Source: Acidovorax kalamii
GTDB lineage: Bacteria; Pseudomonadota; Gammaproteobacteria; Burkholderiales; Burkholderiaceae_C
Length of the DNA stretch: 64,000 nucleotides
Direction: 5' to 3'
NCBI RefSeq assembly: GCF_002245625.1
Contig: NZ_NOIG01000008.1
Location: forward strand, 496,001 to 560,000
The notes under the pieces are model-generated. The model made no database searches and was not told the origin of the DNA. It saw only the letters and a program-made list of their open reading frames with translations. Position numbers and translations under genes: made by a program. Shown one piece after another: positions 44,414 to 52,754 of this stretch (positions are counted from its first letter, which is position 1; every line of letters starts with the position of its first letter).

Positions 44414-45808
44414 TCAGCCGGGCGGCTTTGCCGAAGAGGGGGCGGGAGGCTGGTGCGGTCCCCCCTCGATCCCCGTCACCACCCGTGCATAGCGCGCAAA
44501 GCTCCAGTACGCCCAGGCCCAGTCCAGCAGCACCACCAGGCGGTTGCGAAAGCCGATGAGGAAATACACGTGCGCAAACAGCCAGAACAGCCAGGCAAAG
44601 TAGCCTGAAAACCGCACCGGCCCGGCGGGCGAGGTGAGGTCCACCACGGCCGAGTTGCGGCCGATGGTGGCCAGGTTGCCGTAGTCGCGGTAACGAAACG
44701 GCTGGGTGGGCTGCCCGGCCAGTCGGCGCAGGATGTTGGCGGCCGTTGCGCGGCCCATCTGCTTGGCGCCGGGCGATACGCCGGGCACGGGGGTGGGTTC
44801 GTGGCCGGGCCTGTGGCTTTTGGCAGCAGCCAGGTCGCCGATCACGCTGATCTCGGGGTGGCCGGGCAGGGCCAGGTCGGGCGCAACCACCACGCGGCCT
44901 GCGCGGTCGGTGGTGGCGCCGGTGGCCTCGGCCAGGTGGCGGCCCAAGGGGGAGGCGGCCACACCCGCCGCCCAGACAATGCATTTGCTATTTATTTGAT
45001 AGCTGTTGGGGTTTGATGGTTGCGCGGGAGAGGCCGATTCGACCCTCAAACCCTGCGCGTCGATGGCCGTCACGCGGGCGTTCAGGCGCACGTCCACGCC
45101 CAGTTTCTCGAGCTGTTCCTTGGCGCGCTGGCTCAGAGCCTCGGGCATGGCCTGCAGCACACGGGCGCCGCCTTCGAGCAGGATGATTTTTGCGCTGGCC
45201 GGATCGATGTGGCGGAACTCGCCGGGCAGCGTGTGGCGCGCGATCTCGGCCAAGGTGCCCGCCATCTCCACGCCCGTGGGGCCTGCGCCCACGACCACAA
45301 AGTTGAGCCAGTCTGCGCGGCGCGCCGGGTCGGGCTCTTTCTCGGCGGCTTCGAAGGCCAGCAGCACGCGGCGGCGGATCTCGAACGCGTCGTCCAGGGT
45401 CTTGAGGCCGGGGGCGTAGGCCGCCCAGTCGTCGCGGCCGAAGTAGCTGTGGGTGGCGCCTGCGGCGACGATGAGGTGGTCGTAGGGGAGGTGGCTCCCG
45501 TCCGCGAGGTGCACGTCGCGCCGGGCCACATCGATGCATGTGACCTCGCCCAGCAAGGTGGTCACATTGGACTGGCGGCGAAACAGGTGGCGGATGGGCG
45601 CCGCAATCGCCGGGGCCGACAGCCCGGCCGTGGCCACCTGGTAGAGCAGGGGCTGGAAAAGGTGGTGGTTGGTCTTGTCCACCAGGGTCACGTCCACCGC
45701 CGCACCCTGCAGTGCCCGGGCCGCTTCGAGGCCGCCAAAGCCGCAGCCGATGATGACGATGCGGGGGCGTTGCGGGGTGTGTCCTGTGGGGATGGAAGGC
45801 GTTGTCAT
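44414..45808 (-). CDS. NAD(P)/FAD-dependent oxidoreductase, type II NADH dehydrogenase-like
   Basis: 464 residues. FAD motif IVIIGCGFGGLEAARAL near residue 17 and NAD motif VVVGAGPTGVEMAGTLAEIAR near residue 170; the C-terminal part ends in amphipathic, aromatic segments (GYFAWLFWLFAHVYFLIGFRNR) typical of membrane-associated NDH-2, which transfers electrons from NADH to quinone without proton pumping. Residues ~259-276 (around QPSNPNSYQINSK) are encoded by a copy of the short dispersed repeat in frame and are absent from what the family usually shows before the WAAGV motif. Start ATG 45808; a longer reading from 46078 is rejected. Confidence 0.9.
   Translation of the reverse strand: MTTPSIPTGHTPQRPRIVIIGCGFGGLEAARALQGAAVDVTLVDKTNHHLFQPLLYQVATAGLSAPAIAAPIRHLFRRQSNVTTLLGEVTCIDVARRDVHLADGSHLPYDHLIVAAGATHSYFGRDDWAAYAPGLKTLDDAFEIRRRVLLAFEAAEKEPDPARRADWLNFVVVGAGPTGVEMAGTLAEIARHTLPGEFRHIDPASAKIILLEGGARVLQAMPEALSQRAKEQLEKLGVDVRLNARVTAIDAQGLRVESASPAQPSNPNSYQINSKCIVWAAGVAASPLGRHLAEATGATTDRAGRVVVAPDLALPGHPEISVIGDLAAAKSHRPGHEPTPVPGVSPGAKQMGRATAANILRRLAGQPTQPFRYRDYGNLATIGRNSAVVDLTSPAGPVRFSGYFAWLFWLFAHVYFLIGFRNRLVVLLDWAWAYWSFARYARVVTGIEGGPHQPPAPSSAKPPG
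44981..45034 (+). repeat. Short dispersed repeat (ATAGCT family), copy inside NDH-2 coding sequence
   Basis: TTTATTTGATAGCTGTTGGG, then GTTTGATGG and GCGCGGGAGAGGCC: the element's blocks in order, on the strand opposite to the gene, without breaking its frame. Confidence 0.75.
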
Positions 45809-45872
45809 GCCGCCATTATTGGGGCTGCTGCGCCCGCTCCGCCGCAGAGGTGGGGGTCGGGGCGTTGGGGAG

Positions 45873-45898
45873 GCAGGGCACGCTCCAGCGTGCCCTGC
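45873..45898 (-). terminator. Long perfect hairpin after the DUF1501 gene
   Basis: GCAGGGCACGC-TCCA-GCGTGCCCTGC, an 11-bp perfect stem just past the DUF1501 stop and before the NDH-2 start. No T tract follows on the minus strand, so it may be Rho-assisted or stabilise the mRNA 3' end. Confidence 0.6.
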
Positions 45899-45909
45899 GC
45901 TCAGGCCAT

Positions 45910-47358
45910 TCAGGCCATGAAGCCCAGGTTGGTGGGGTAATCGGCCCCGCCAAAGTGGCTCAGGTTGGGCAGCACGCCCGCGAGTTCGCTGTTGCTCACG
46001 CCAAACCAGCTGGCCAGTGTGGCGGCGTACTGGTCCACCGAGGTGCTGGGCAGCAGGCGGCCCTGGCCCACATGCCACTGGTCGTTGGGGTCGCCCGTGT
46101 TGTTGGTGATGCTCACCGGGGGCGCCTTGCCGTAGAACGCCTTGCCCTTGACGGCGCCGCCCACCATGAGGTGGTGGCCACCCCAGCCGTGGTCCGATCC
46201 GTCGCCGTTGGAGCTGAGCGTGCGGCCGAAGTCCGAGGCCGTAAAGGCGGTGACCTTGTCGGCCACGCCCAGCTCGACGGTGGCGTCGTAGAACGCGGTC
46301 ATGGCCTCGCTCACGCGCTGCATCAGCACGGGTTGTTGCGAGATCAGGTTGTCGTGCAGGTCGAAGCCGCCCAGCGACACCAAGAACACCTGGCGCTTGC
46401 TGCCCAGCGCCGAGCGTGCCCCGATGAGGCGCGCCACCATCTTCATCTGGTTGGCCAGCGAGTTGTTGCTGGGGAAGGGGGTGGCCAGCGTGACGGCGGA
46501 CAGGCCGTTGGTGATCTGGCTTTCGGCCGCGACGGCGCGGGTGGTGACCCGGGTGTACTCGTTCTCCAGCGTCTGCGTGCTGCCTTGCTGGATGAGCGAA
46601 GTGAGGGCGGCGCGCACAGCCGAGGAGCCGTAGACATTGTTTTTTACGCCATTGATGGCCACTGCGCCGTTGGTGCTGACCTGGTATTGCAGGGCCGAGT
46701 CGCCCGACAGGAACACTGCATTGCCCGTGACCGAGATGCAGGTGAACAGCGAGTTGCCATTGGACGACAGCGCCAGGTCACCGATGTTGCCGCCCCAGCC
46801 CACGGTGGAGCCTTCGGGCGACGACGACTGCCACACCGATTGCTGGTCGTTGTGCGAAAACAGCTTGGGCGGGATGGGGTAGGTGGTGCGGTCGGCGCTG
46901 TTGTACTGGGTGCGGGTCAGCGGCACGATCAGCGGGCCCACGTTGAGCTGCACCGCCGCCTTGCCGCTGTTGAACAGGCCTGCGAGCCCCGTCATGGCCG
47001 GGTGCAGCGCGTACTGGCGGCCTCCGGGCAGGGCGGTGGTGGGCGTGAGCAGCGTGGGGGTCAGGTCGGCTTTGGCCAGCGCGATGCCCCCCGCTGTCTG
47101 GCCCGAGCCGCCACCCCGGATGGTGTTGTAGCGGTTGTAGCTGTCGTCGTCGTAGGTGACCACGGTGTTGGCGTAGTCGTTGCCGCCATACAGGAAGACG
47201 CAGACCAGGGCCTTGTAGTCGGTGGCAGTGAAGGCGGCGGCCTCGCCCATGGCGGCCAGGTTCAGGGCAAAGGGCAGGGCGGTGCCTGCCAGGCCCAGTT
47301 GGGTGGAGCGGCGCAGGAAGGCGCGGCGCGTGTGGAGTTCGGGTTGAAGCAGGTGCAT
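45910..47358 (-). CDS. DUF1501 family secreted protein
   Basis: 482 residues. Twin-arginine signal (TRRAFLRRSTQLGLAGTAL) suggests export of a folded, perhaps metal-loaded protein. DUF1501 hallmarks: LVCVFLYGGNDYANTVV near the start and TASDFGRTLSSNGDGSDHGW with HHLMVGG near residue 380, an arrangement that resembles the alkaline-phosphatase/sulfatase superfamily. It follows the DUF1800 gene by 40 bases, a partnership seen in very many bacteria. Function unknown; likely acts in the periplasm or is secreted with its partner. Confidence 0.9.
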   Translation of the reverse strand: MHLLQPELHTRRAFLRRSTQLGLAGTALPFALNLAAMGEAAAFTATDYKALVCVFLYGGNDYANTVVTYDDDSYNRYNTIRGGGSGQTAGGIALAKADLTPTLLTPTTALPGGRQYALHPAMTGLAGLFNSGKAAVQLNVGPLIVPLTRTQYNSADRTTYPIPPKLFSHNDQQSVWQSSSPEGSTVGWGGNIGDLALSSNGNSLFTCISVTGNAVFLSGDSALQYQVSTNGAVAINGVKNNVYGSSAVRAALTSLIQQGSTQTLENEYTRVTTRAVAAESQITNGLSAVTLATPFPSNNSLANQMKMVARLIGARSALGSKRQVFLVSLGGFDLHDNLISQQPVLMQRVSEAMTAFYDATVELGVADKVTAFTASDFGRTLSSNGDGSDHGWGGHHLMVGGAVKGKAFYGKAPPVSITNNTGDPNDQWHVGQGRLLPSTSVDQYAATLASWFGVSNSELAGVLPNLSHFGGADYPTNLGFMA

Positions 47359-47398
47359 GGCTGGGCTTCTTGGGTTCTGTCGGCGGAGTGGACGGGGC

Positions 47399-49387
47399 TT
47401 ACTTTTGAATGAGGTACTCGGCCGAGGCCATCACCAGGAAGACGGCGGCCGCCACGCGGTCCAGCTTGGCGTTGTCCGAACTGGTGGCGGTGACGGCCGT
47501 GGCCTTCAGTGCATCGGAGATGAGCTTGACCGTGGCCGCCGAGAGCTGGCCTGCACACATCAGCAGGTTGATGCGTGCGACCAGGGCATCGGCATCGGCC
47601 ACGATGGCCAGTTCGTTGGCGTAGGTGGCCTTGATGTCGTAGCCGTTGTTGGCGTTGCTGCCACTGTTGGGCTGGTCGGGTGCGGTCACAAAAATGCCAT
47701 TGCGGATCACGCCTTGCATGTAATTGAGGTAGCCGCCCACGCTGCTTTCGTTGACCAGCTGGAACTCGGGCGCTACGGCCCCGGTGGCCGCCAGCGCGGT
47801 GGACGGGGGGACATACCCCGGGCGGAAGAAGTTGAACACCGAGGGCGAGCGCAGCGGGCTTTGCCCCAGGCGGGAGCCAGGGTCGGTCAGGTCGCCGATT
47901 TTCCAGCTGCCCTGGGCCGAGTTCAGCCCGAAGGTGCGACCCCACTGCACGAAGCGCAGCATGGGCTCGCGCAGCTTGCCGAAACCAGGCTGGCTGAGGC
48001 CGGCGGGCGAGCGGGCTTCGTCGTCCAGCAGGATGGCCTGGACCACGGCGCGCAGGTCACCCCGCACCCCCGCCCCGTTGTTGTTGAAGGCCGCCGTCAC
48101 GCGCGCCACATAGGCGGGCGAGGGGTTGCTGGTCACCAGGCGCTGGATGAGCTGCTTGCCGATGAACGGACCCACGTTGGGGTGGTTGAACAGGGTGTCC
48201 AGCGCCATCTGGAGCGCCGCCGCCCCGGGCGTGTTGGCGGGCACCGTGGTGCCGAGGAAGGTGGCCGCCAGAGTGGAGTGGCGCGATGCATTGAGCGCCA
48301 TGGGCAGGCGTGCAAAGGTGGTGTTGGACACCACCCGCGAGGTGCCTGGCACCGTGGTGGGTACGTTCTGCGTCTGGTCGTAGTCGTAGCCGGTGAACAC
48401 CCGAGCAAGGTTGGTCACATCGTCCATCGTGTAGCTGTCGATGGGTTTGCCCGCGCCATCCTTCTTGATCGTCCCATCAGGGTTGAGTGCCACCAGCCCA
48501 ATGGACATCAGCTGCATGATTTCGCGGGCGTAGTTCTCGTCCGGCTGGCGGCCGGTGGCCGCGTTTTCCTTCTGGTTGCCCCGGGTGTTGAGGTAGTAGC
48601 CCATGGCCGCGTTCAGCGTGACGTTTTCCAGCACAGAGCGGTAGTTGCCAAACGCGTTGCTGACCAGCTGGTCCCAGTACCAGGCCATGGCATGGCAGCG
48701 CCAGGTGATGTCCACCCCGGTGAGCGAGACCACGCAGATTTCGGACAGCGCCAGGGCCACCCGCTTGCGCAGGCCGTCGGGGGAGGTCATGAGCTGCTTC
48801 CAGATCATGTAGTCCGCCGGGTAGGAGTTGTCGTAGTAGGCCGTGCTGTCGCTGATGGCCGCGTAGCCACGCTGGTTCAGCCAGTCCCAGCCTGTCTGGC
48901 TGGTGGGGCCGCTGAACTGGCTGCTGAGCCAGTCGGCATAGGTGGTGGAGCGCAGGGCTGCAATCTCGGCCGTGGAGGCGGAGAACTGCGCTTGCAGCAG
49001 GAAGCGCGCGGCTTCCTGGTCGGTGGTGGCTGCGGGGTAGGCGTAGTTGCCTGGAGGAGCGCTGGGTGCAGGGGAAGGCCCCGGCGCTGGAGAAGGCGCG
49101 GGGCCTTGACTTGGCGCAGGGGCGGGTGTGGGAGATGGTGCCGGGGGGGGCATGACGCCGGGGGACGGTGTTCCCGCAGCGGGCGGCAGTGTCACGGGCG
49201 TGTAGACGGGGGATTGGCCTCCGCCGTCTCCGCCTCCGCATGCTGCAAGGGCAGTTGAGGCAAAAAGCGTGGCCAGCAGCGGGGCAGGGCTTCTGCTGGC
49301 AGTGTCTTGTTGCTCGGTGGAGACGGGTTTTTCCTCTACTGCCTCTGCGCCCTGCGTGGCCAGAGGTCCCTCGTGCGTATTTTTCAT
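47399..49387 (-). CDS. DUF1800 family lipoprotein
   Basis: 662 residues. The N-terminus has a hydrophobic stretch with a lipobox-like ALAAC followed by Gly/Asp and a Pro/Ser/Ala linker (~55-112). The DUF1800 domain (~115-660) has DQEAARFLLQAQFSAS, WKQLMTSPDGLRKRVALALSEI, NPDENYAREIMQL-like QPDENYAREIMQLMSIG and LARVFTGY, plus FNHPNVGPFIGKQLIQRLVTSNPSP. Upstream partner of DUF1501 in a two-gene operon. The biochemical role is not known for the family. Signal peptide is unusually long before the hydrophobic core (~35 residues). Confidence 0.88.
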   Translation of the reverse strand: MKNTHEGPLATQGAEAVEEKPVSTEQQDTASRSPAPLLATLFASTALAACGGGDGGGQSPVYTPVTLPPAAGTPSPGVMPPPAPSPTPAPAPSQGPAPSPAPGPSPAPSAPPGNYAYPAATTDQEAARFLLQAQFSASTAEIAALRSTTYADWLSSQFSGPTSQTGWDWLNQRGYAAISDSTAYYDNSYPADYMIWKQLMTSPDGLRKRVALALSEICVVSLTGVDITWRCHAMAWYWDQLVSNAFGNYRSVLENVTLNAAMGYYLNTRGNQKENAATGRQPDENYAREIMQLMSIGLVALNPDGTIKKDGAGKPIDSYTMDDVTNLARVFTGYDYDQTQNVPTTVPGTSRVVSNTTFARLPMALNASRHSTLAATFLGTTVPANTPGAAALQMALDTLFNHPNVGPFIGKQLIQRLVTSNPSPAYVARVTAAFNNNGAGVRGDLRAVVQAILLDDEARSPAGLSQPGFGKLREPMLRFVQWGRTFGLNSAQGSWKIGDLTDPGSRLGQSPLRSPSVFNFFRPGYVPPSTALAATGAVAPEFQLVNESSVGGYLNYMQGVIRNGIFVTAPDQPNSGSNANNGYDIKATYANELAIVADADALVARINLLMCAGQLSAATVKLISDALKATAVTATSSDNAKLDRVAAAVFLVMASAEYLIQK

Positions 49388-49759
49388 GAATGCCTGTGTG
49401 GAGTCTTGCGCGGTCCAAAGTGCGCAGCCGTGACTAAATCACACCAGGCGCGTTGCTCGGTGGTGCAAGTGTTACCAGGGGAAACGGCCCTCAGGAGGAG
49501 GCAGTCCGTCACCCTTGCAGATGATGGGCGATTGCAACACTTTGTGCGCAGACGCAGCCCCGCCACCACGTGTTCTGGGGCTCTGTGCGGCGCCCGTCGG
49601 CCCCGTCCGTCAACCCCGTAGGCCTGGGCCCACGCACACCGCTTGGCATGGACTACGGCCCGCTGACTGATTCGTTTTTACAGTGAACCCATCGCCCCAC
49701 GCAGTGTTTCCACGCATTCCGGGTGGATGGCCAGGGCGAGGTTTTTGAAGGATGCAACC
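49388..49759. other. Intergenic region between DUF1800 and CsbD genes
   Basis: 372 bases without a supported gene. It must carry the divergent promoters for the DUF1800-DUF1501 operon and the CsbD gene. I see no convincing -35/-10 pair, no repeat copy and no terminator. A GAAGGA ribosome site marks the right end. Confidence 0.5.
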
Positions 49760-49978
49760 ATGAATGAAGACACCATCAAGGGCAATTGGAAGCAGTTCAA
49801 GGGCAAGCTGATCGAGCAGTGGGGCAAGCTCACCAACGATGACCTGGATGTCATCGACGGCAAGCGTGAGCAGTTCCTGGGCAAGCTGCAGGAGCGCCAG
49901 GGTCTGGCCCGCGAAGCGGCCGAAAAGCAGCTCAAGGAATGGCAGGAACGCCACCCGGACTTCCGCTTCAACGATTGA
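49760..49978 (+). CDS. CsbD-like stress-response protein
   Basis: 72 residues. MNEDTIKGNWKQFKGKLIEQ followed by WGKLTNDDLDVIDGKREQ is the CsbD signature; these small hydrophilic proteins accumulate in general stress. GAAGGA eight bases before the ATG fixes the start (an upstream ATG at 49727 is in frame but adds non-conserved residues). Located before a cysteine-repeat periplasmic protein, 116 bases away on the same strand. Mechanism is unknown. Confidence 0.92.
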   Translation: MNEDTIKGNWKQFKGKLIEQWGKLTNDDLDVIDGKREQFLGKLQERQGLAREAAEKQLKEWQERHPDFRFND

Positions 49979-50094
49979 CGGGCGGGGCTGCACAACCCGG
50001 GTTGTGCGGCCCGCCCATCGCCGCCGCAGGAGCAGCAGGCATGCCCTGCTGCACGCGCACTGCACTGTCTACCCCCGATGCCGAGGAGAACCCC

Positions 50095-50682
50095 ATGCCA
50101 ATCCCATCCGCACGCACGCTGATCGCCGCCGTGGCTGCCGGTCTGGTAGCGACATCCGCCTTTGCCATGACACCGGCCGAGCACAGGGCCGCCAAGGACA
50201 GCATTGAAGCGACCTACAAGGCCGACAAGGAAAAATGCGATGCCTTGACCGCCAACGCCAAGGACATCTGCCAGAAGGAAGCCAAGGGCAAGGAAAAGGT
50301 TGCCCAGGCCGAACTGGAAGCCCAGTACAAACCCAGCCCTAGAAACACGCAAAAGGTAGCCGAAGCGCGCGCTGACGCTGCCTACGAAGTCGCCAAGGAA
50401 AAATGCGACGACCTCAAGGGCAATGAAAAGGACGTCTGCGAAAAAGACGCCAAGGCCGCCCGCGTGAAGGCCAAGGCGGACGCCAAGGTGGCTGCTGTGC
50501 AGGCCAAGCCCGCAGACAATCCGGCCGAGAAGGCGGCCGACGTGGCGGAGGCCCGCAAGGACGCCAACGCCGAGAAGAACGACGCCAACTACCAGGCGGC
50601 CAAGGAGCGCTGCGATGCGTTGTCGGGCAACGCCAAGTCGGCCTGTGTGGACGACATCAAGCGCATGTACGGCAAGAGCTGA
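50095..50682 (+). CDS. Periplasmic protein with repeated cysteine pairs
   Basis: 195 residues: signal peptide (cleavage near AFA, residue 24), then a highly charged Lys/Ala/Asp helical protein. A unit of the form EKCDALTANAKDICQKEAK occurs three times (Cys at about 49/59, 102/112, 177/187), each giving a CysX9Cys pair separated by long Ala/Lys linkers. The pairs could form disulfides in the periplasm or bind a metal. GAGGAGA before the ATG is a strong ribosome site. Related proteins accompany CsbD genes in Betaproteobacteria; no function is established. An intrinsic terminator follows. Confidence 0.8.
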   Translation: MPIPSARTLIAAVAAGLVATSAFAMTPAEHRAAKDSIEATYKADKEKCDALTANAKDICQKEAKGKEKVAQAELEAQYKPSPRNTQKVAEARADAAYEVAKEKCDDLKGNEKDVCEKDAKAARVKAKADAKVAAVQAKPADNPAEKAADVAEARKDANAEKNDANYQAAKERCDALSGNAKSACVDDIKRMYGKS

Positions 50683-50711
50683 TCACTGCCACCGTGCAGT
50701 TTTTCTACAAC

Positions 50712-50734
50712 GCCCCGCTCTGGCGGGGCTTTTT
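50712..50734 (+). terminator. Rho-independent terminator
   Basis: GCCCCGC-TCTG-GCGGGGC followed by TTTTT, 29 bases after the cysteine-repeat gene. Textbook form. Confidence 0.95.
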
Positions 50735-50852
50735 CCGTGTGCAGGCGGGATTTGCCTGACCTGCATCAATACGCGGTGCCAGGGCGGCTTCTAAGCTGGG
50801 CTTTCCATTGTTCCCATTGTTTTGCTGCCGGACGGCAGAGGGATTGATACCC

Positions 50853-51383
50853 ATGGCCCAACTCGAATGGTCGGACGCGCTGAACCTGGACCTGCCCCTG
50901 ATGGACGACACCCACCGGGAGTTCGTCGATCTGCTGGCGGTTGTGGCGCAGGCGGACGACGCGCAACTGCAGCCGGCCTGGCAGGCGCTGGTGGAGCACA
51001 CTGAGCAGCACTTTGGCCAGGAAGACGCCTGGATGGCCTCCACCCGGTTTGCCTCGGGCAACTGCCACAGCATGCAGCACCGCGTGGTGCTGCAGGTGAT
51101 GCGCGAAGGCGCCGCACGGGCCGCGCAGGGCGACCTGCAGGTGCTGCGCGTGATGGCCAGCGAGCTGGCCCTGTGGTTCCCCCAGCATGCGCAGAGCATG
51201 GACGCGGCGCTGGCCCTGCACCTGCGCCGTGTCGGGTTTGACCCCGCCACCGGCGTGGTGCACGCACCGCAGGCGCTGCCCGGTGAGCTGATCCACGGCT
51301 GCGGTGGCGCCACCTGCTCGGACGCGGGTGATGAGCCTGTGGCGGACAGCACAGACAACGCGCGGCAGGCCGCAGTGGCCTGA
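50853..51383 (+). CDS. Bacteriohemerythrin-like oxygen-binding protein
   Basis: 176 residues. All seven di-iron ligands expected of hemerythrin are visible: H21, H53 and E57 (HTEQHFGQED), H72 and H76 (CHSMQHR), H112 and D117 (HAQSMD). It should bind O2 reversibly, as sensor or carrier. A C-terminal extension of about 50 residues with two Cys close together (HGCGGATCSD) follows the four-helix bundle and is unusual. Start ATG 50853 has AGAGGGA upstream. The next gene is a diguanylate cyclase, and hemerythrin-cyclase pairing is a known oxygen-signalling theme; the link here is inferred. Confidence 0.9.
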   Translation: MAQLEWSDALNLDLPLMDDTHREFVDLLAVVAQADDAQLQPAWQALVEHTEQHFGQEDAWMASTRFASGNCHSMQHRVVLQVMREGAARAAQGDLQVLRVMASELALWFPQHAQSMDAALALHLRRVGFDPATGVVHAPQALPGELIHGCGGATCSDAGDEPVADSTDNARQAAVA

Positions 51384-51541
51384 AGTCTCCGGCTTGCGAG
51401 GGCCTTCGCGCAGCGCGACTGTGCGAATGAAGGATGTGCGTTGCGCGGCCGCAAGCGTGCTTTTACCCGTGCGCGGGCACCGCTTGTGTGGCATGCTGCC
51501 TTTTCTTTAGGCAAGTGTGGGCGGCATGGCCGCTGTGCTCC

Positions 51542-52588
51542 ATGGCCGCAACCTCTTCCCTCGAAGCCCTGGTCGATGACACCGAGCGCCTGCAGGCCCT
51601 GCAGCGCTACGGGATTCTCGACACCCCCATGGAGCCCGCCTACGACGAGCTGGCCGACATTGCGGGCCATGTGTGCGAGGCGCCCGTGGCCCTGGTGAGT
51701 TTTGTGGACCGCGACCGCCAGTGGTTCAAGTCGGCGCAAGGGTTGCCCAATCGGGAGACGCCGCTCGATCAGTCCGTGTGCCGCTACGCCCTCCGGCAGC
51801 CGAACGTGTTCATCGTGCCCGACCTGGCCCAGGACGTGCGGTTTGCGCACTACGGCATCGTCACCCAGAAACACCCGCTGCGCTTTTATGCGGGCGCCCC
51901 CCTGATCACGCCCGATGGCTACGCCCTGGGCACCCTGTGCGTGCTGGACCACCGGCCGCGCCAGCTGTCGCCGCGTGCGCAGGAGCTGCTCAGCGCCCTG
52001 GCGCGCCAGGTAGTCCGGCTGCTGGAACTGCACCGCGCCAACGACCGCCAGGGCCAGATGCTGGCCGAGCTGGACGCCGCCCGCCAGCAGATGGCTGTGC
52101 TGGCCCACACCGATGTGCTGACCGGGCTGGCCAACCGACGGTCATTCACCGAACGCCTGCGGCAGGAGCAGGCCCTGCTGCAGCGGGGCAATGAACCCGC
52201 CTGCCTGTTGATGATGGACCTGGACCACTTCAAGCGCATCAACGACGTGCATGGCCACCATGTGGGGGACCAGGCGCTGCAGCTGTTTGCCGACCTGTGC
52301 CGCAGTGTGTTCCGGGCCGCCGATGTGGTGGGGCGGTGGGGCGGCGAGGAGTTTCTGGCCCTGCTGCCCGCCACCGGGGTGGAGCAAGCCCAGGCCGTGG
52401 CGCAGCGTGTGCATGTTGCGCTCGCCCAGCAGCCCCTGCCCGGCATCGAGCCCCCGCAGCAGCTGTCGGTCAGCATGGGGCTGACGCTGTTTGACCCGTT
52501 GCGCCCGCTCGACGTGACCCTGCGCCTGCTCGATTCCGCGCTGTACACCGCCAAACGCGAGGGCCGCAGCCGCACGGTGGTGGTGTAG
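51542..52588 (+). CDS. GAF-GGDEF diguanylate cyclase
   Basis: 348 residues: GAF domain (~15-165, ALQRYGILDTPMEPAYDELA and FVDRDRQWFKSAQGL typical of cytosolic GAF sensors) then a GGDEF domain (~180-345). Active site RWGGEEF with I-site RAAD; MDLDHFKRINDVHGHHVGD intact. No transmembrane segment, so a cytoplasmic sensor. Start ATG 51542 follows the hemerythrin gene by 158 bases. An upstream in-frame ATG at 51434 gives a Cys-rich leader and is rejected. Short repeat follows four bases after the stop. Confidence 0.93.
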   Translation: MAATSSLEALVDDTERLQALQRYGILDTPMEPAYDELADIAGHVCEAPVALVSFVDRDRQWFKSAQGLPNRETPLDQSVCRYALRQPNVFIVPDLAQDVRFAHYGIVTQKHPLRFYAGAPLITPDGYALGTLCVLDHRPRQLSPRAQELLSALARQVVRLLELHRANDRQGQMLAELDAARQQMAVLAHTDVLTGLANRRSFTERLRQEQALLQRGNEPACLLMMDLDHFKRINDVHGHHVGDQALQLFADLCRSVFRAADVVGRWGGEEFLALLPATGVEQAQAVAQRVHVALAQQPLPGIEPPQQLSVSMGLTLFDPLRPLDVTLRLLDSALYTAKREGRSRTVVV

Positions 52589-52591
52589 AGG

Positions 52592-52671
52592 AATAGTTTG
52601 CTCATTTATTGATAGCTATTTCCGCTTGATGGGCAAGCGAAAAGCCTCTTTTTGATCATTGTTTTTGAGGT
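52592..52671 (+). repeat. Short dispersed repeat (ATAGCT family), copy with terminator-like form
   Basis: TTATTGATAGCTATTTCCGC, then CGCTT-GATGGGC-AAGCG and AAAAGCCTC followed by TTTTT. Immediately follows the cyclase gene, where the hairpin and T-run would make a terminator. Confidence 0.75.
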
Positions 52672-52686
52672 TCCGAGGCATGTAAA

Positions 52687-52718
52687 AGCCCGGCATGTCC
52701 AGGCGGGCATGCCGGGCT
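52687..52718 (-). terminator. Rho-independent terminator of the creD operon
   Basis: AGCCCGGCATG pairs perfectly with CATGCCGGGCT (11 bp, 10-base loop). On the minus strand it is followed by TTTACATG. It lies 37 bases past the last gene of the creD operon. Confidence 0.8.
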
Positions 52719-52754
52719 CTGCCACGCGGGCGCGGGCAAACGACCTCCAGCCTT

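Noticed and set aside
49036-49150. Short repeated Pro/Ala/Ser-coding units resembling a repeat array
   Set aside because: They encode the low-complexity linker of the DUF1800 lipoprotein; units are irregular and have no spacers, so not CRISPR or VNTR of note. The same applies to the Pro-Ala run at 9640-9690.
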